DNA of 53,264 nt from an uncultured Prevotellaceae bacterium (GCA_902801375.1 CADCIB010000019.1:1-53264); one strand, 5' to 3'. Shown: positions 8,391-16,527, numbered from the stretch's first letter. Notes: generated from the sequence alone by a model not told the origin. Translations and numbers: made by a program.

Positions 8391-8910
8391 CATTCCCACT
8401 TCTTTTTATTCATTATTAACTACCGAGGGGACTTTAGTGACCGCATAGGACCATCTATCATAGCAAGAAATTCTTGACGAAGAATCTTGACAAATTTTGG
8501 TCTGACTTTTTTCGCATTCTACGCAAAGGAAAGCCCGTCTGTGAGGGCATTACCCACAAGTCGGAATGGTTCGGATTATCCCCGAGGGTGTCATTTATGG
8601 TCTCTATGGCGGTCAGAGATAGTCTGAGAGGGTGCCAGACATTATCACCGAGCGTGTGATTTGACGCAGATGAGCCTGTGATTTGCCGCAAATTGCACGG
8701 TTGTTTGCGGCAAATGACAAAGTGATCTGCCGCAAACGAGTATGCCTCAGAAGGCAAAAACTATCCTGATTCGCATAAACAGCTTGTTGTCAGCGAGTTA
8801 AGAAAATCGCTCATTTTGCCCGTTTTTCCGACCGAGCGACAATCTGTTTTCAAATTTGCGAGTATTGACCCACTTAAATTCGAAGTTTTCTTGACAAAAC
8901 AGATGAGGAG
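8391..8910. other. gene-free region between gcvT and the C10 peptidase gene
   Basis: Apart from the gcv promoter at its left edge and the 22-bp array (8583-8780), I see nothing functional. A 99-codon open frame on the minus strand (8458-8757) spans the array but resembles no protein. No hairpin with a T-tract is visible after the peptidase stop at 8911. Confidence 0.6.
8583..8780. repeat. 22-bp-period degenerate tandem array (palindromic units), upstream of gcvT
   Basis: The clearest four units occupy 8649-8736. Each holds a 13-bp palindrome of the form ATTTGC(C/G)GCAAAT, with centres at 8665, 8687, 8709 and 8731, exactly 22 bases apart. Weaker units keep the phase on both sides: 8583-8604 shares CGAG-GTGT-ATTT with the unit at 8649, 66 bases (three periods) later; 8737-8758 keeps CGAG at its start and GGCAAA at its end; 8759-8780 keeps TGATT-GC-AAA. 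Units at 8605 and 8627 are poorly conserved. There are no CRISPR-like spacers, since the whole period is the repeat. Confidence 0.85.
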
Positions 8911-11238
8911 TCAATCCTCTATCTTGATTATTGTACCATCCGACAGACAGGCTATGCGGATGCCCCGCGAGCCCTTGCCTTGCAGCCTCCGCCCTTGGAT
9001 ATCGTAGAATGAAACGACGTTGGGATTCATGAATGTCTCGCTGATGCCGATGTTCACATCGTCGCTTAACGGAATACTGAACTTCGAGAGGTCGTATGGC
9101 TGCATGGGCTTGTCGCCCTCATACAGCCTACATTCGTAGACCTTGCCTATTTTCATTCCACTGTCAGAGGCATCGCAATGGAAGTCGAAGGTAGACTTTC
9201 CTGGGGGCAGGTTCACCTGTTGCCTGCCCACTTCTACATTCAGGCCAGACATATAGTCATCTGAACGAAGCACGATGTCGCCTTGGTAGGTGGTGCCATA
9301 GTTCATCACGTTTATCGTGAGGCACAGGTCGTTGCGGTGGAACTTCATGTCTTCGCTTCCTGCTATTGGAGTGTTCTCCAAAGCCAAGACGGGTGCCGTC
9401 GGGGTACCCTCAACGCTGACATTCTTGAGAGAAGCAAGTGTTACGTAGGACTCTACGTCGATAAGGTCCAGGATGTAGTTGTCGGCGGCAGGCAGTTGCA
9501 CGTTGGCATCCCAGTCGATGGTGGTTGTGGTTCCAGCTGGCAATTCTGCAAATCCTACGAACGGCGAGGTATACTGCAGCTGGGTATCGGGATTCTTCAA
9601 CCTGAAGAGAAGATCGCTCATGTGGGTGTCGCCCTCATTCTTGATTTCCAGGCTCACCTTAGAGTGACCGCCGGACTGAATGACGCCGCCCACAATGCCA
9701 GCAAGCGATAACCGTACTTGATGCGTACCGTCGACCCATGCCTTGCCTTCTTCCACATGAATGCGGTATTCACTGATGCCATCAGGAGCGATGCGGACGG
9801 TGTCGGCGACGGCATCATCCTCGACGACATAGCAGAGCTTTGCCCGATAGTCGCCGTCGCTCAGGTCCGCAGGAAGCGGCAACTGGCTGAAAATATAACC
9901 GATTGCCCCCTTGTGTCTCTCCGGCGCTTTGGGTATCGACTCAGCCACCGTCTCGCCCGTTTGTGGGTCGATGAAGGCGAAATAGAACTTATAGGGCTTC
10001 CCCGCCAATGTAAAGTCGTTGAACACGATAGCCAACTCAATCGTACTGCCCAGGGAGGCCTCCACATGATTCTGCTCAGGCAACGACCAGCCGCAAAGCT
10101 CGTAGTGTGTCTTGGAGTCTTCTCGCGGCGGCTGAATGCCTATGATCATGTCCGATCTATGCTTAAAGCCCTCGCCCTCTTGCATTCCGTCTTCCACCAA
10201 TGTCGGAGGATCAAGAGCCGAAAGCAGGTAGTAGCCGTTGTCGTCGCCATCCCATCCCCAGTTTATGTGATAGTAACCTTTTCCGTCGGAACCATCGCAA
10301 ACAAAAGAATGTCCGCTTTCGGGATAGTAGGTGAAGCCACCGTAGATGACTGGGCGACCGGCTGTCAGTTCGTCGGAAAGCAACTGTTGCCATTCACTGT
10401 CGGTATAGAATTTTCGACTCCTGTACGAGATGCCCTTGTCATAGTTGAAATAGTTTGCCAAAGCGGGTGCCACATCCGTTTGCTGGGCACCACTTGCTTC
10501 CCCATAGTCCATGTCGACACTGATACCTGCGTGAAGCAGCAAGGTGGCCACGGCATTGATGCTCCGCGGGTCGCTCTGAGCGTCTAATCGCGGCCTCATC
10601 CAATCCCACTCGTATGTGGTGGACGCGAAGTCGGCATACAAATCGGTATACTTGATGGTGTGTTCGCCCAAGCCGTGGATGGGCCATCGGTGATAGTACA
10701 TCACCTGCCCCATAGACACGGCCACACAGCCTACCGCACTGCGCTCACCTGTGAAGCTAAACCTGCCGACAGGTGAGAGAATGTTGTATGGGGCGCCCTG
10801 CCCCCATTCGATGTTGCCTAACAGTGGAGCCACGGCCTGCCCAGTGATGGCCGGAGAGGAAGTCTGCGGCAGAGGCTGCTGCCCTATCTCACGCAACAAT
10901 TGCCGCAAAGTGGGCGACAACGTGGAGTCGCTCAAGCATCCTTTCTCGGAATAGCCGGCCACAACGGGCGTGCCGCCATTGGGAACGACGAGAACAAAAC
11001 CTTCGTTGCTTCCGTAATTATAGGCATACCAGGAGGGTTGGCCGTCAGAAGACAACACTTTGCTTTCCATCTTTGAAGTGACGGAAGGCAATGATTCGTG
11101 CAAATGGATGTCTTGGAAAAACTTGTCGGCAACAGATCTCATGGCCGACTGCTGAAAGCCGCCGTCGTTTTGTGCTGAAGCAAGGCAGCTCACCATCATG
11201 GCAAGAATGAAATGTAGCGTTTTGTTCATATTATTCAT
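8911..11238 (-). CDS. secreted C10 family cysteine peptidase (streptopain-like) with C-terminal sorting tail
   Basis: The 775-residue protein starts with a signal peptide (to about residue 22). A propeptide-like region (about 30-130) precedes a C10 catalytic domain related to streptopain, interpain and prtT: the nucleophile is Cys171 in 'SAVGCVAVSMGQV', the catalytic His is His310 in 'ESGHSFVCDG', and 'YYHINWGWDG' (322-331) follows, as in the family. The C-terminal half has beta-sandwich, CARDB-like segments. The last 40 residues ('FYDIQGRRLQGKGSRGIRI...') are a divergent sorting tail, so it is probably exported to the cell surface or medium. An alternative ATG three codons in (11229) gives an equally good signal peptide. 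A -7 box (TAACTTTG, 11276-11269) lies upstream, but its -33 box is poor. Confidence 0.9.
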   Translation of the reverse strand: MNNMNKTLHFILAMMVSCLASAQNDGGFQQSAMRSVADKFFQDIHLHESLPSVTSKMESKVLSSDGQPSWYAYNYGSNEGFVLVVPNGGTPVVAGYSEKGCLSDSTLSPTLRQLLREIGQQPLPQTSSPAITGQAVAPLLGNIEWGQGAPYNILSPVGRFSFTGERSAVGCVAVSMGQVMYYHRWPIHGLGEHTIKYTDLYADFASTTYEWDWMRPRLDAQSDPRSINAVATLLLHAGISVDMDYGEASGAQQTDVAPALANYFNYDKGISYRSRKFYTDSEWQQLLSDELTAGRPVIYGGFTYYPESGHSFVCDGSDGKGYYHINWGWDGDDNGYYLLSALDPPTLVEDGMQEGEGFKHRSDMIIGIQPPREDSKTHYELCGWSLPEQNHVEASLGSTIELAIVFNDFTLAGKPYKFYFAFIDPQTGETVAESIPKAPERHKGAIGYIFSQLPLPADLSDGDYRAKLCYVVEDDAVADTVRIAPDGISEYRIHVEEGKAWVDGTHQVRLSLAGIVGGVIQSGGHSKVSLEIKNEGDTHMSDLLFRLKNPDTQLQYTSPFVGFAELPAGTTTTIDWDANVQLPAADNYILDLIDVESYVTLASLKNVSVEGTPTAPVLALENTPIAGSEDMKFHRNDLCLTINVMNYGTTYQGDIVLRSDDYMSGLNVEVGRQQVNLPPGKSTFDFHCDASDSGMKIGKVYECRLYEGDKPMQPYDLSKFSIPLSDDVNIGISETFMNPNVVSFYDIQGRRLQGKGSRGIRIACLSDGTIIKIED

Positions 11239-11314
11239 GGTTTGTAGAATTATTGAATATTACGACTGCAAAGTTAGCTAAAACATCGCAGAATGGACCA
11301 TGAATTAAACCTCT

Positions 11315-12283
11315 TTAACCTAATAAAAGACTGTTTAGCTGTTGCTTCGTTAGGTTGCGGACGATGAGGGGCAGGTCGTCGGGGATAGCCTGCAGGAGGG
11401 CATCCGTCTGGAGAGTGGTTCCGCGGAGAGAGTGTAGCACGCGGTCGAGGTCGCCCAGGAGGAAGAAGTCGCCCAGAAGGTTGATGTCGCGGATCACGTT
11501 GTTGCGCACCTCCATTCGCAGTTCAAGGTCGCCCACACCCTCTATGCGCCGACGACGGACCACGGAGTAGCGCGGGTTGCTGCCGAAGATGAACGAAGGG
11601 GCGAGATACTCCTGCTCAATGGCTTCGATCTGAGCAATGTCTAAGTGGGTAAGGAGAGCCTGTTCGTCGCAAAGATTCTCTTTTACAAATTGCTTAAATG
11701 CGTTGATGTCGAGCGAGATATAATCTTTAAGCAAAGCGATGCGCTGACGAACGCTCTGCACACCTTTGCTCACCAGTTTGTCGTCGCTGGGAGTGATGCT
11801 GCCCACCATGTGCTGCATGTGGGTGTCGTAGAGCATGGTGCCGTGAACGATGCTGCGGCCAGGCAGGTGGTAGAAGGCGTTGCCGCTCACTTTCCTTCCG
11901 TCCACGAGAATGTCGTTGCGCCCAGAGCTGGTGGCCGCCACACCGAGTTTGCGCAACACGTGCACCACCATATTGATGTAGCGGTTGTAGGTGAAGTTGA
12001 CGTTGTCTTCGCTGGTAATGTACGAGAACATGACGTTGCTCATGTCGGCGTAGACACACCCTCCCCCACTCTTTCGGCGATACATCTGGATGCCATACTG
12101 GCGGCAATACGGGATGTTTACTTCGGCTTCGACCACTTGGTTGCGGCCAAAGATGACGCTGGGCTCCACTTGCCACATGAAGAAGGCGTCGGGCCACTGC
12201 TTTTCGCGGGCCACATATTCTTCCATTGCAAGGTAGAAACTCAGTCGGCGGTGATGCTCTTCAGGTAGGGAGATGTATAGCAT
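11315..12283 (-). CDS. lplA: lipoate-protein ligase
   Basis: The 322-residue enzyme activates lipoate with ATP and attaches it to lysine on GcvH and 2-oxoacid dehydrogenase E2 subunits. The BPL/LplA catalytic domain is clear: 'MYRRKSGGGCVYAD' (68-80) is the lipoyl-AMP glycine loop and 'DGRKVSGNAFYH' (128-139) carries the conserved Lys131. A C-terminal accessory domain ('LELRMEVRNNVIRDINLLGDFF') is present, so this is the full LplA type. It lies 42 bases after trmO on the same strand and may be the last gene of that run. Its substrate protein GcvH is encoded 4 kb away. Confidence 0.93.
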   Translation of the reverse strand: MLYISLPEEHHRRLSFYLAMEEYVAREKQWPDAFFMWQVEPSVIFGRNQVVEAEVNIPYCRQYGIQMYRRKSGGGCVYADMSNVMFSYITSEDNVNFTYNRYINMVVHVLRKLGVAATSSGRNDILVDGRKVSGNAFYHLPGRSIVHGTMLYDTHMQHMVGSITPSDDKLVSKGVQSVRQRIALLKDYISLDINAFKQFVKENLCDEQALLTHLDIAQIEAIEQEYLAPSFIFGSNPRYSVVRRRRIEGVGDLELRMEVRNNVIRDINLLGDFFLLGDLDRVLHSLRGTTLQTDALLQAIPDDLPLIVRNLTKQQLNSLLLG

Positions 12284-12325
12284 TTTACGGATGAAATGAG
12301 CGGTGAGAAACGAAAGTGAGCGGTA

Positions 12326-12994
12326 TCAATCGTCGACCACGTGGAGCACATCGCCATCGACGCGGAAATGGATGTCATGGCCAGCGAAGGCCATCCCGTA
12401 GACTTTGTCGGGGTTGTCGTGATACTGCGGCCGCGGGTCTTGCTCGAGGGTGTGGACGAGCGACTGCAGCAGCTCGGGCTTGAAACGGCGGGCCACGCGG
12501 TCGGGCACCTCTACGCGGAGTTTGCGCCAGGCGTTGTCGTCCACGAAGCCGCTCTTGGCTTCTGCGTGGCTGTCGGTGTAAGGGATGTAGGGCTTGATGT
12601 CGTAGATGGGTGTGCCGTCCATCAGGTCGCCGCCCAGCACGTGCAGCACAGGCCCCTGGGGTGTGTCCCACTCCACGCTTTTCAGGCGAACGGAGGAGAG
12701 TCCGAGGCCGTTTGGCCTGAAGGGCGAGCGTGTGGCAAATACGCCCATGCGGGTGTTGCCACCCAGGCGGGGCGGGCGCACGGTGAGGCGGTCGGTGTCC
12801 TGCCGGTTGGCGGAGAACTCCCAGATGATCCACAGAAAGTCAAAGGCCTCAATACCTCGCAGGGCTACAGGCTCGCGATATATTGGCTCGAAGACAATGG
12901 TGCCTTCAAGCTCTTCCACGAGTCCGCTCTGCCGCGGAATGCCGAATTTGGTGGGAAAGGGGGAATGAAAGACGGCGATGGGACGGATGTTCAT
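12326..12994 (-). CDS. trmO: tRNA (N6-threonylcarbamoyladenosine(37)-N6)-methyltransferase
   Basis: This 222-residue protein belongs to the TrmO/TsaA (formerly YaeB/VirR) family, which methylates t6A37 in threonine tRNAs using S-adenosylmethionine. Recognisable segments are 'IAVFHSPFPTKFGIPRQSGLV' at the N-terminus, 'FDFLWIIWEFSAN', 'RPPRLGGNTRMGVFATRSPFRPNGLGLSSVRL' and 'GGDLMDGTPIYDIKPYIPYTD', plus the C-terminal extension of longer family members. Its ATG overlaps the stop of the upstream CpxP-like gene by 4 bases (ATGA), so the two are translationally coupled even though their jobs look unrelated. Confidence 0.92.
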   Translation of the reverse strand: MNIRPIAVFHSPFPTKFGIPRQSGLVEELEGTIVFEPIYREPVALRGIEAFDFLWIIWEFSANRQDTDRLTVRPPRLGGNTRMGVFATRSPFRPNGLGLSSVRLKSVEWDTPQGPVLHVLGGDLMDGTPIYDIKPYIPYTDSHAEAKSGFVDDNAWRKLRVEVPDRVARRFKPELLQSLVHTLEQDPRPQYHDNPDKVYGMAFAGHDIHFRVDGDVLHVVDD

Positions 12995-13437
12995 TTGCCG
13001 GATTTCTGCTTTTTTCGCTCTGACATGCGCTTGAACGACTGGCGGTGGAACTTCTCCTCGGCCTTAATGACGTCGTAGAGTTTCGAGGCCGTGAGGATGC
13101 GCAGGAACTTCTGGTGATACTGCTGCTGCAGCTCTTTGGCCTGTATGTCGACTTCGTCTTTCAGTAGGATAGCTTCACGGCAGCCTTGCTCGTCGGCGGG
13201 CTTGATGTGGCGGTATTTGCGCAGCTGATGGAACACGCTGTGCTGCTTTTTCATCATCTCACGATAGACGGGGAAAAACTTCGCGGCTTCTGTCGGTGTG
13301 AGGCAGGCTTCGCTGGTGATGAACTGCTCGAGGTCAGCCTGATAGCGCTCAGGGTCGAACTTCGGCTGTCCGTCTTTTTGCTGGGCGAAGGCGGTGAGGG
13401 CTGTGCCCAGGAGGGCGATGATGAGGAGCTTACGCAT
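12991..13437 (-). CDS. small periplasmic CpxP/Spy-like protein
   Basis: This 148-residue protein has a signal peptide (to about residue 19, TAFAQ) and an otherwise alpha-helical, Lys/Gln/Glu-rich body. The segment 'CLTPTEAAKFFPVYREMMKKQ' has the pattern of the LTxxQ-like repeat region of CpxP/Spy/heavy-metal-sensor proteins, which act as periplasmic chaperones or stress sensors. It sits directly behind an ECF sigma gene and a one-helix membrane protein, a frequent arrangement in Bacteroidetes. A role in sensing or buffering envelope stress is inferred from that context; the sequence match is weak. Confidence 0.65.
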   Translation of the reverse strand: MRKLLIIALLGTALTAFAQQKDGQPKFDPERYQADLEQFITSEACLTPTEAAKFFPVYREMMKKQHSVFHQLRKYRHIKPADEQGCREAILLKDEVDIQAKELQQQYHQKFLRILTASKLYDVIKAEEKFHRQSFKRMSERKKQKSGK

Positions 13438-13440
13438 GGG

Positions 13441-13842
13441 TCAATAGTCGGCTAAATAGGAATAAATGTCTTGATTGTCGAGCATCACATAGTCGGCCAT
13501 CTGCTCGATGTTCTCATCGGCAGCGGCGGCTGCGGGCGTCTTGATGGATGTAGACACGAAATGGCTGGCGGCTATATTGTCGCGAGGCTGCAAGAACCAC
13601 ACGGCAGCTCCTGCCACAACGCCCACGATGCTGGCGGCCACCGCATAGCGGCGCACCATTCCCCAGACCACTGCCCGACGATGCTGCCGGTGGAGGTCCT
13701 CTTCGGCGGTGGGCAGCTCGAGGGGCTCTATCGCAGGCAACTGACTCATCATCTTCGGGGCGAAAGCCTCGAAATAGCCGTCAGGCACGGTGAACGGGCG
13801 CTGACTGCCAAATCGCTGTCTAAGAGTGTTTTCTTCGGTCAT
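13441..13842 (-). CDS. putative anti-sigma factor (single-pass membrane protein)
   Basis: The 133-residue protein has an N-terminal cytoplasmic part of about 60 residues with 'PFTVPDGYFEAF', a motif common in Bacteroidetes proteins coded next to ECF sigma factors, one membrane helix (about 68-86) and a short periplasmic tail. The C-terminus, 'YVMLDNQDIYSYLADY', is also typical of this family. It lacks the HxxxCxxC zinc motif of classical ZAS anti-sigma domains. The position between the sigma gene and the CpxP-like gene (3-base gap) supports an anti-sigma role. Confidence 0.6.
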   Translation of the reverse strand: MTEENTLRQRFGSQRPFTVPDGYFEAFAPKMMSQLPAIEPLELPTAEEDLHRQHRRAVVWGMVRRYAVAASIVGVVAGAAVWFLQPRDNIAASHFVSTSIKTPAAAAADENIEQMADYVMLDNQDIYSYLADY

Positions 13843-13898
13843 GAACTTCTCATTTTCTTATGTGACGATTGCACTGAAGAATGGTTTAACCGCACTTT

Positions 13899-13949
13899 AC
13901 TTTTTTTTAGGGATGATATATGATACTTTTTTCAGGTATGATATGTGAT
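13899..13949 (-). repeat. two-copy 25/26-bp direct repeat upstream of the anti-sigma gene
   Basis: On the minus strand, ATCACATATCATACC followed by TGAAAAAAGT (13949-13925) is repeated as ATCATATATCATCCC followed by TAAAAAAAAGT (13924-13899). It lies in the 136-base gap between the sigma gene and the anti-sigma gene, about 57 bases before the anti-sigma ATG. No TAnnTTTG box is nearby, so it may be a binding site or part of an ECF-type promoter rather than a housekeeping one. Confidence 0.6.
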
Positions 13950-13978
13950 TTCGACCTCATTTCTATCGCAAACGCAGC

Positions 13979-14524
13979 CTATGGCTCGTGGGCTTGCACG
14001 TAGGCGGTGATTTTCTTCACGGCGATGTGGTAGGATGCCTTGAGGGCTCCTTCGGTGACTCCAAGTATCTGGCTGATCTCGCTATATTTCATCTCTTCGA
14101 AATACTTCATGGTGAACACCGTGCGCTGCACGTCGGGCAGGGTGGCAACGGCCTCCTGGAGAAGAGCCTGCGTCTGGTCGCCGTCGAAATATTCGTCGGC
14201 CAAGAGTCGCGTCGAGAGCGATATGTCGGCATCCATCGCTTTCATGCGCTTCTCGCGGCGAACAAAGTCGAGCGACTCGTTGATGGCGATGCGGTAGAGC
14301 CAGGTGGAGAGCTTGGCTTCCTGACGGAACTCGGCGAGGCTGCGCCAGGCTTTCAGGAAAGTGTTTTGCAGCACATCATTGGCATTGTCGTGGTCGAGCA
14401 CGATGCGACGAATCTTCCAGTAGAGCGGCTCGCTATACTGGCGCACCACCTGCTCGAAAGCCTGCCGCGCCTGCTTGGGGTCGGCCAGCTGGGCAATGAT
14501 TTGTTTCTCGTCGGGAAGACTCAT
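13979..14524 (-). CDS. ECF-type RNA polymerase sigma factor
   Basis: The 181-residue protein has sigma region 2 at about 20-92 ('DVLQNTFLKAWRSLAEFRQEAKLSTWLYRIAINESLDFVRREKR') and region 4 at about 120-175 ('LPDVQRTVFTMKYFEEMKYSEISQILGVTEGALKASYHIAVKKI', the -35-binding helix-turn-helix). There is no region 1 or 3, so it is an extracytoplasmic-function sigma. It starts 8 bases after the L,D-transpeptidase stop and is followed by the putative anti-sigma and CpxP-like genes, which suggests regulation of envelope functions. Confidence 0.93.
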   Translation of the reverse strand: MSLPDEKQIIAQLADPKQARQAFEQVVRQYSEPLYWKIRRIVLDHDNANDVLQNTFLKAWRSLAEFRQEAKLSTWLYRIAINESLDFVRREKRMKAMDADISLSTRLLADEYFDGDQTQALLQEAVATLPDVQRTVFTMKYFEEMKYSEISQILGVTEGALKASYHIAVKKITAYVQAHEP

Positions 14525-14532
14525 GCGCGCGT

Positions 14533-16062
14533 TTATATATAAGGTGTGAGATGCTTGATGATGGCTTTGTCGTAGCCATAGACATCGCGGTATTCCTGCA
14601 GTTGCCCGTATTGGTCGGGATAGAGGGTGAAATAGGTGATGAAAAGGGGCACTTCTGGCTCCACGCTGACCTGACGTATCAGGCGGTCGCGGTTGATGTG
14701 CTCGGCGGGCTTACCCTCTTCATGCAGGCTATGGTTGATGTCGGCCTCCATCGAGTAGCGTATGCGGTCGATGAGATCGTCGTCCTTGTCGTTGAGCAGG
14801 AAGATGGCGAAGTCCAGCGGCTGCTGTATTCTGACGCACCCGTGACTGACGGCGCGGCTGTCGCGCTCGAAGAATCCGGGCGAATTGGTGTGGTGGAGGA
14901 AGACGGAGAAATTGTTCTCAAAGCGGAAGATGATTCTGCCCAGCGAGTTGCCCGGCCCTCCTTCCTGCACAATGTGCTGCTCTCCACTCATGATTTTCGC
15001 ATACGACGCCTGCGAGGCATCGAGCCGCCCGCGCTTGCGGTCGGAGATGAACATGTGGTTGCGGTGCAGATAGCCTGTGCTGTAGACGATACCTTTGGCG
15101 ATGCTCTTGGGAACGATCCACTGAGGATTGACGTCCATCCGCATGATTTTGCTGGTGAGCAGGGGGGTCTTCGTCTTCACCGCTCCGCAGCCCACACGCA
15201 TCGTCAGCGTGCTGTCGCCGTCGGTGGCGTAGAGGCGGAAGGCAGGGATGTTCACCACCACACGCTTCTTGTATTGCTCGGGATGCTCCTTCAGCCGCCA
15301 GCGGCAACGCTCCAGGTTGCAAAGCGTGGTGAGCCGCTGCTCTCTGGTGAGTGTCGGGTCGTCGAGGCGGTCGCACAATCTGTGGTAGAGCTCGCCCATA
15401 GGCTGCACCTCGCGGAGGAAGGGTGCCACGCTGTCGTTGCTGATCTTACCCAGCGCCTGCTGGAAGAAGTCTTCGCCCGGACGGGAGAAGGGAACGTCGA
15501 ACACGCGATGATAGACCACATGCAGCGAGTCGGAGTCTTTCACACACAGGCGGTTGAGGACGTTTGCGGGATTCAGGAAACCGTAGTGCTGCACCGTGCA
15601 GTAACGCACGAAAGCCCGCGTCAGGTTGTATTCCAGACGGGCAGCCACGTGGTTGATATCGTTGTCGGCAGAATCAAGGTCGAGGGTACGCAGCCGCTTG
15701 ATGTCGTTCTCCAACTCGTTTCTGCGGAACATTCTGGGCGAAAGTCCTGAATGCTCCACCTCAGCGAGGCACGCGATGAGCGAGTCGGCGCGGCTGTCGA
15801 CTCCCAGATAACTGACCCAAAGCATGGGGTGATGGTTGCCGTAATACGACTTCACGTAGTTGTCGAGCGCCAGCTTCCCTTTGTCGGCCCTCACCAGTTC
15901 GTCGAGCAGCTCCGTCACACGCATAGGGCGCACGACGTATGCCGACGTCTTCATGCCTGAAAACGCATCCATCGTCAGGTTTCGGTTTGGGTTCATCTGT
16001 TCGTCTTGGCAAGAACACAAGAGGCTTGCCAAGACAAACACAAAGAGGAATTTTCTAAACAA
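14533..16062 (-). CDS. L,D-transpeptidase lipoprotein (YcbB/LdtD-like)
   Basis: This 509-residue protein begins with a lipoprotein signal (LASLLCSC). An N-terminal catalytic-domain-like region and a peptidoglycan-binding-like middle precede a YkuD domain with the catalytic motif 'SHGCVRIQQ' (Cys409) and 'HTNSPGFFERDSRAVSHGC'. The long form with inserted domain resembles YcbB/LdtD, which makes meso-DAP to meso-DAP (3-3) cross-links in peptidoglycan. The start is a TTG at 16062: an in-frame TAG (16080-16078, the stop of the upstream gene) rules out any start further up, and no ATG precedes the signal peptide. It is coupled with the small tail-only gene upstream (15-base gap) and the sigma gene downstream (8 bases). 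Confidence 0.88.
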   Translation of the reverse strand: MFRKFLFVFVLASLLCSCQDEQMNPNRNLTMDAFSGMKTSAYVVRPMRVTELLDELVRADKGKLALDNYVKSYYGNHHPMLWVSYLGVDSRADSLIACLAEVEHSGLSPRMFRRNELENDIKRLRTLDLDSADNDINHVAARLEYNLTRAFVRYCTVQHYGFLNPANVLNRLCVKDSDSLHVVYHRVFDVPFSRPGEDFFQQALGKISNDSVAPFLREVQPMGELYHRLCDRLDDPTLTREQRLTTLCNLERCRWRLKEHPEQYKKRVVVNIPAFRLYATDGDSTLTMRVGCGAVKTKTPLLTSKIMRMDVNPQWIVPKSIAKGIVYSTGYLHRNHMFISDRKRGRLDASQASYAKIMSGEQHIVQEGGPGNSLGRIIFRFENNFSVFLHHTNSPGFFERDSRAVSHGCVRIQQPLDFAIFLLNDKDDDLIDRIRYSMEADINHSLHEEGKPAEHINRDRLIRQVSVEPEVPLFITYFTLYPDQYGQLQEYRDVYGYDKAIIKHLTPYI

Positions 16063-16077
16063 GGCTATAGGCGGTGA

Positions 16078-16389
16078 CTACTTGATGGAGATTTTCCTGA
16101 CGGTCTTGCCCACCTTTACGATGTAGCAACCCTTCGGAAGGTTCAGGTCGAGGCGTTTGTCGGCCGTGTCGATCTTGAAACTCTTGATCAGCACGCCTGC
16201 TACGTTGTACACATGAAGCGTCTGCCCGGTTGCTCCGCTCACGCGCAACGTTCCGTCCTCCTCCAGCACCACCGTGACAGCCTGCAGCTCCTGGTCGATG
16301 ATTTCCACAGCAGGAACGGCCATCGCTACGGCAGGCATACCCAACATGAGTGCCAAAGCCATTGTTATTTTCACAACACTTCTGTTCAT
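16078..16389 (-). CDS. small secreted protein made of a signal peptide and a T9SS-like tail only
   Basis: The 103-residue protein has a signal peptide (to about residue 24, AMA-V), a linker of about 20 residues ('VEIIDQELQAVTVVLEEDG'), and then a region that looks like a complete type A sorting domain: 'LRVSGATGQTLHVYNVAGVLIKSF', 'LDLNLPKGCYIVKVGKTVRKISIK'. There is no room for a passenger domain. It is the first gene of the transcript that includes the L,D-transpeptidase and ECF sigma genes. I cannot tell whether it is a free-standing surface protein, a remnant of a larger gene, or a regulator of the secretion system. Confidence 0.75.
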   Translation of the reverse strand: MNRSVVKITMALALMLGMPAVAMAVPAVEIIDQELQAVTVVLEEDGTLRVSGATGQTLHVYNVAGVLIKSFKIDTADKRLDLNLPKGCYIVKVGKTVRKISIK

Positions 16390-16409
16390 AAAGCTATATA
16401 TAGTTTGTG

Positions 16410-16441
16410 CAAAGATACAACAAAAACGCGCTCATTCCAAA
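16410..16441 (-). promoter_or_regulatory. promoter of the tail-only/transpeptidase/sigma operon
   Basis: Minus strand: TTTG (16441-16438), 20 bases, TATCTTTG (16417-16410). The predicted start is near 16403, 14 bases before the ATG at 16389, so the leader is very short. Confidence 0.78.
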
Positions 16442-16527
16442 TATTTTTAGACTTTTTATCGTTTCAACCCGATTTTTTCTTAATAATTCGTCTTTTTCCT
16501 ACGGAAAAGGGCTGAACTGACACTTGT

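Noticed and set aside
8458-8757. 99-codon minus-strand open frame upstream of gcvT
   Set aside because: It is largely the 22-bp array read as protein, with no signal, motif or start context; the array explains the open frame.
8583-8780. CRISPR array
   Set aside because: The repeat fills the whole period; there are no unique spacers of 25-40 bases and no cas genes. The same holds at 27017 and 36603.
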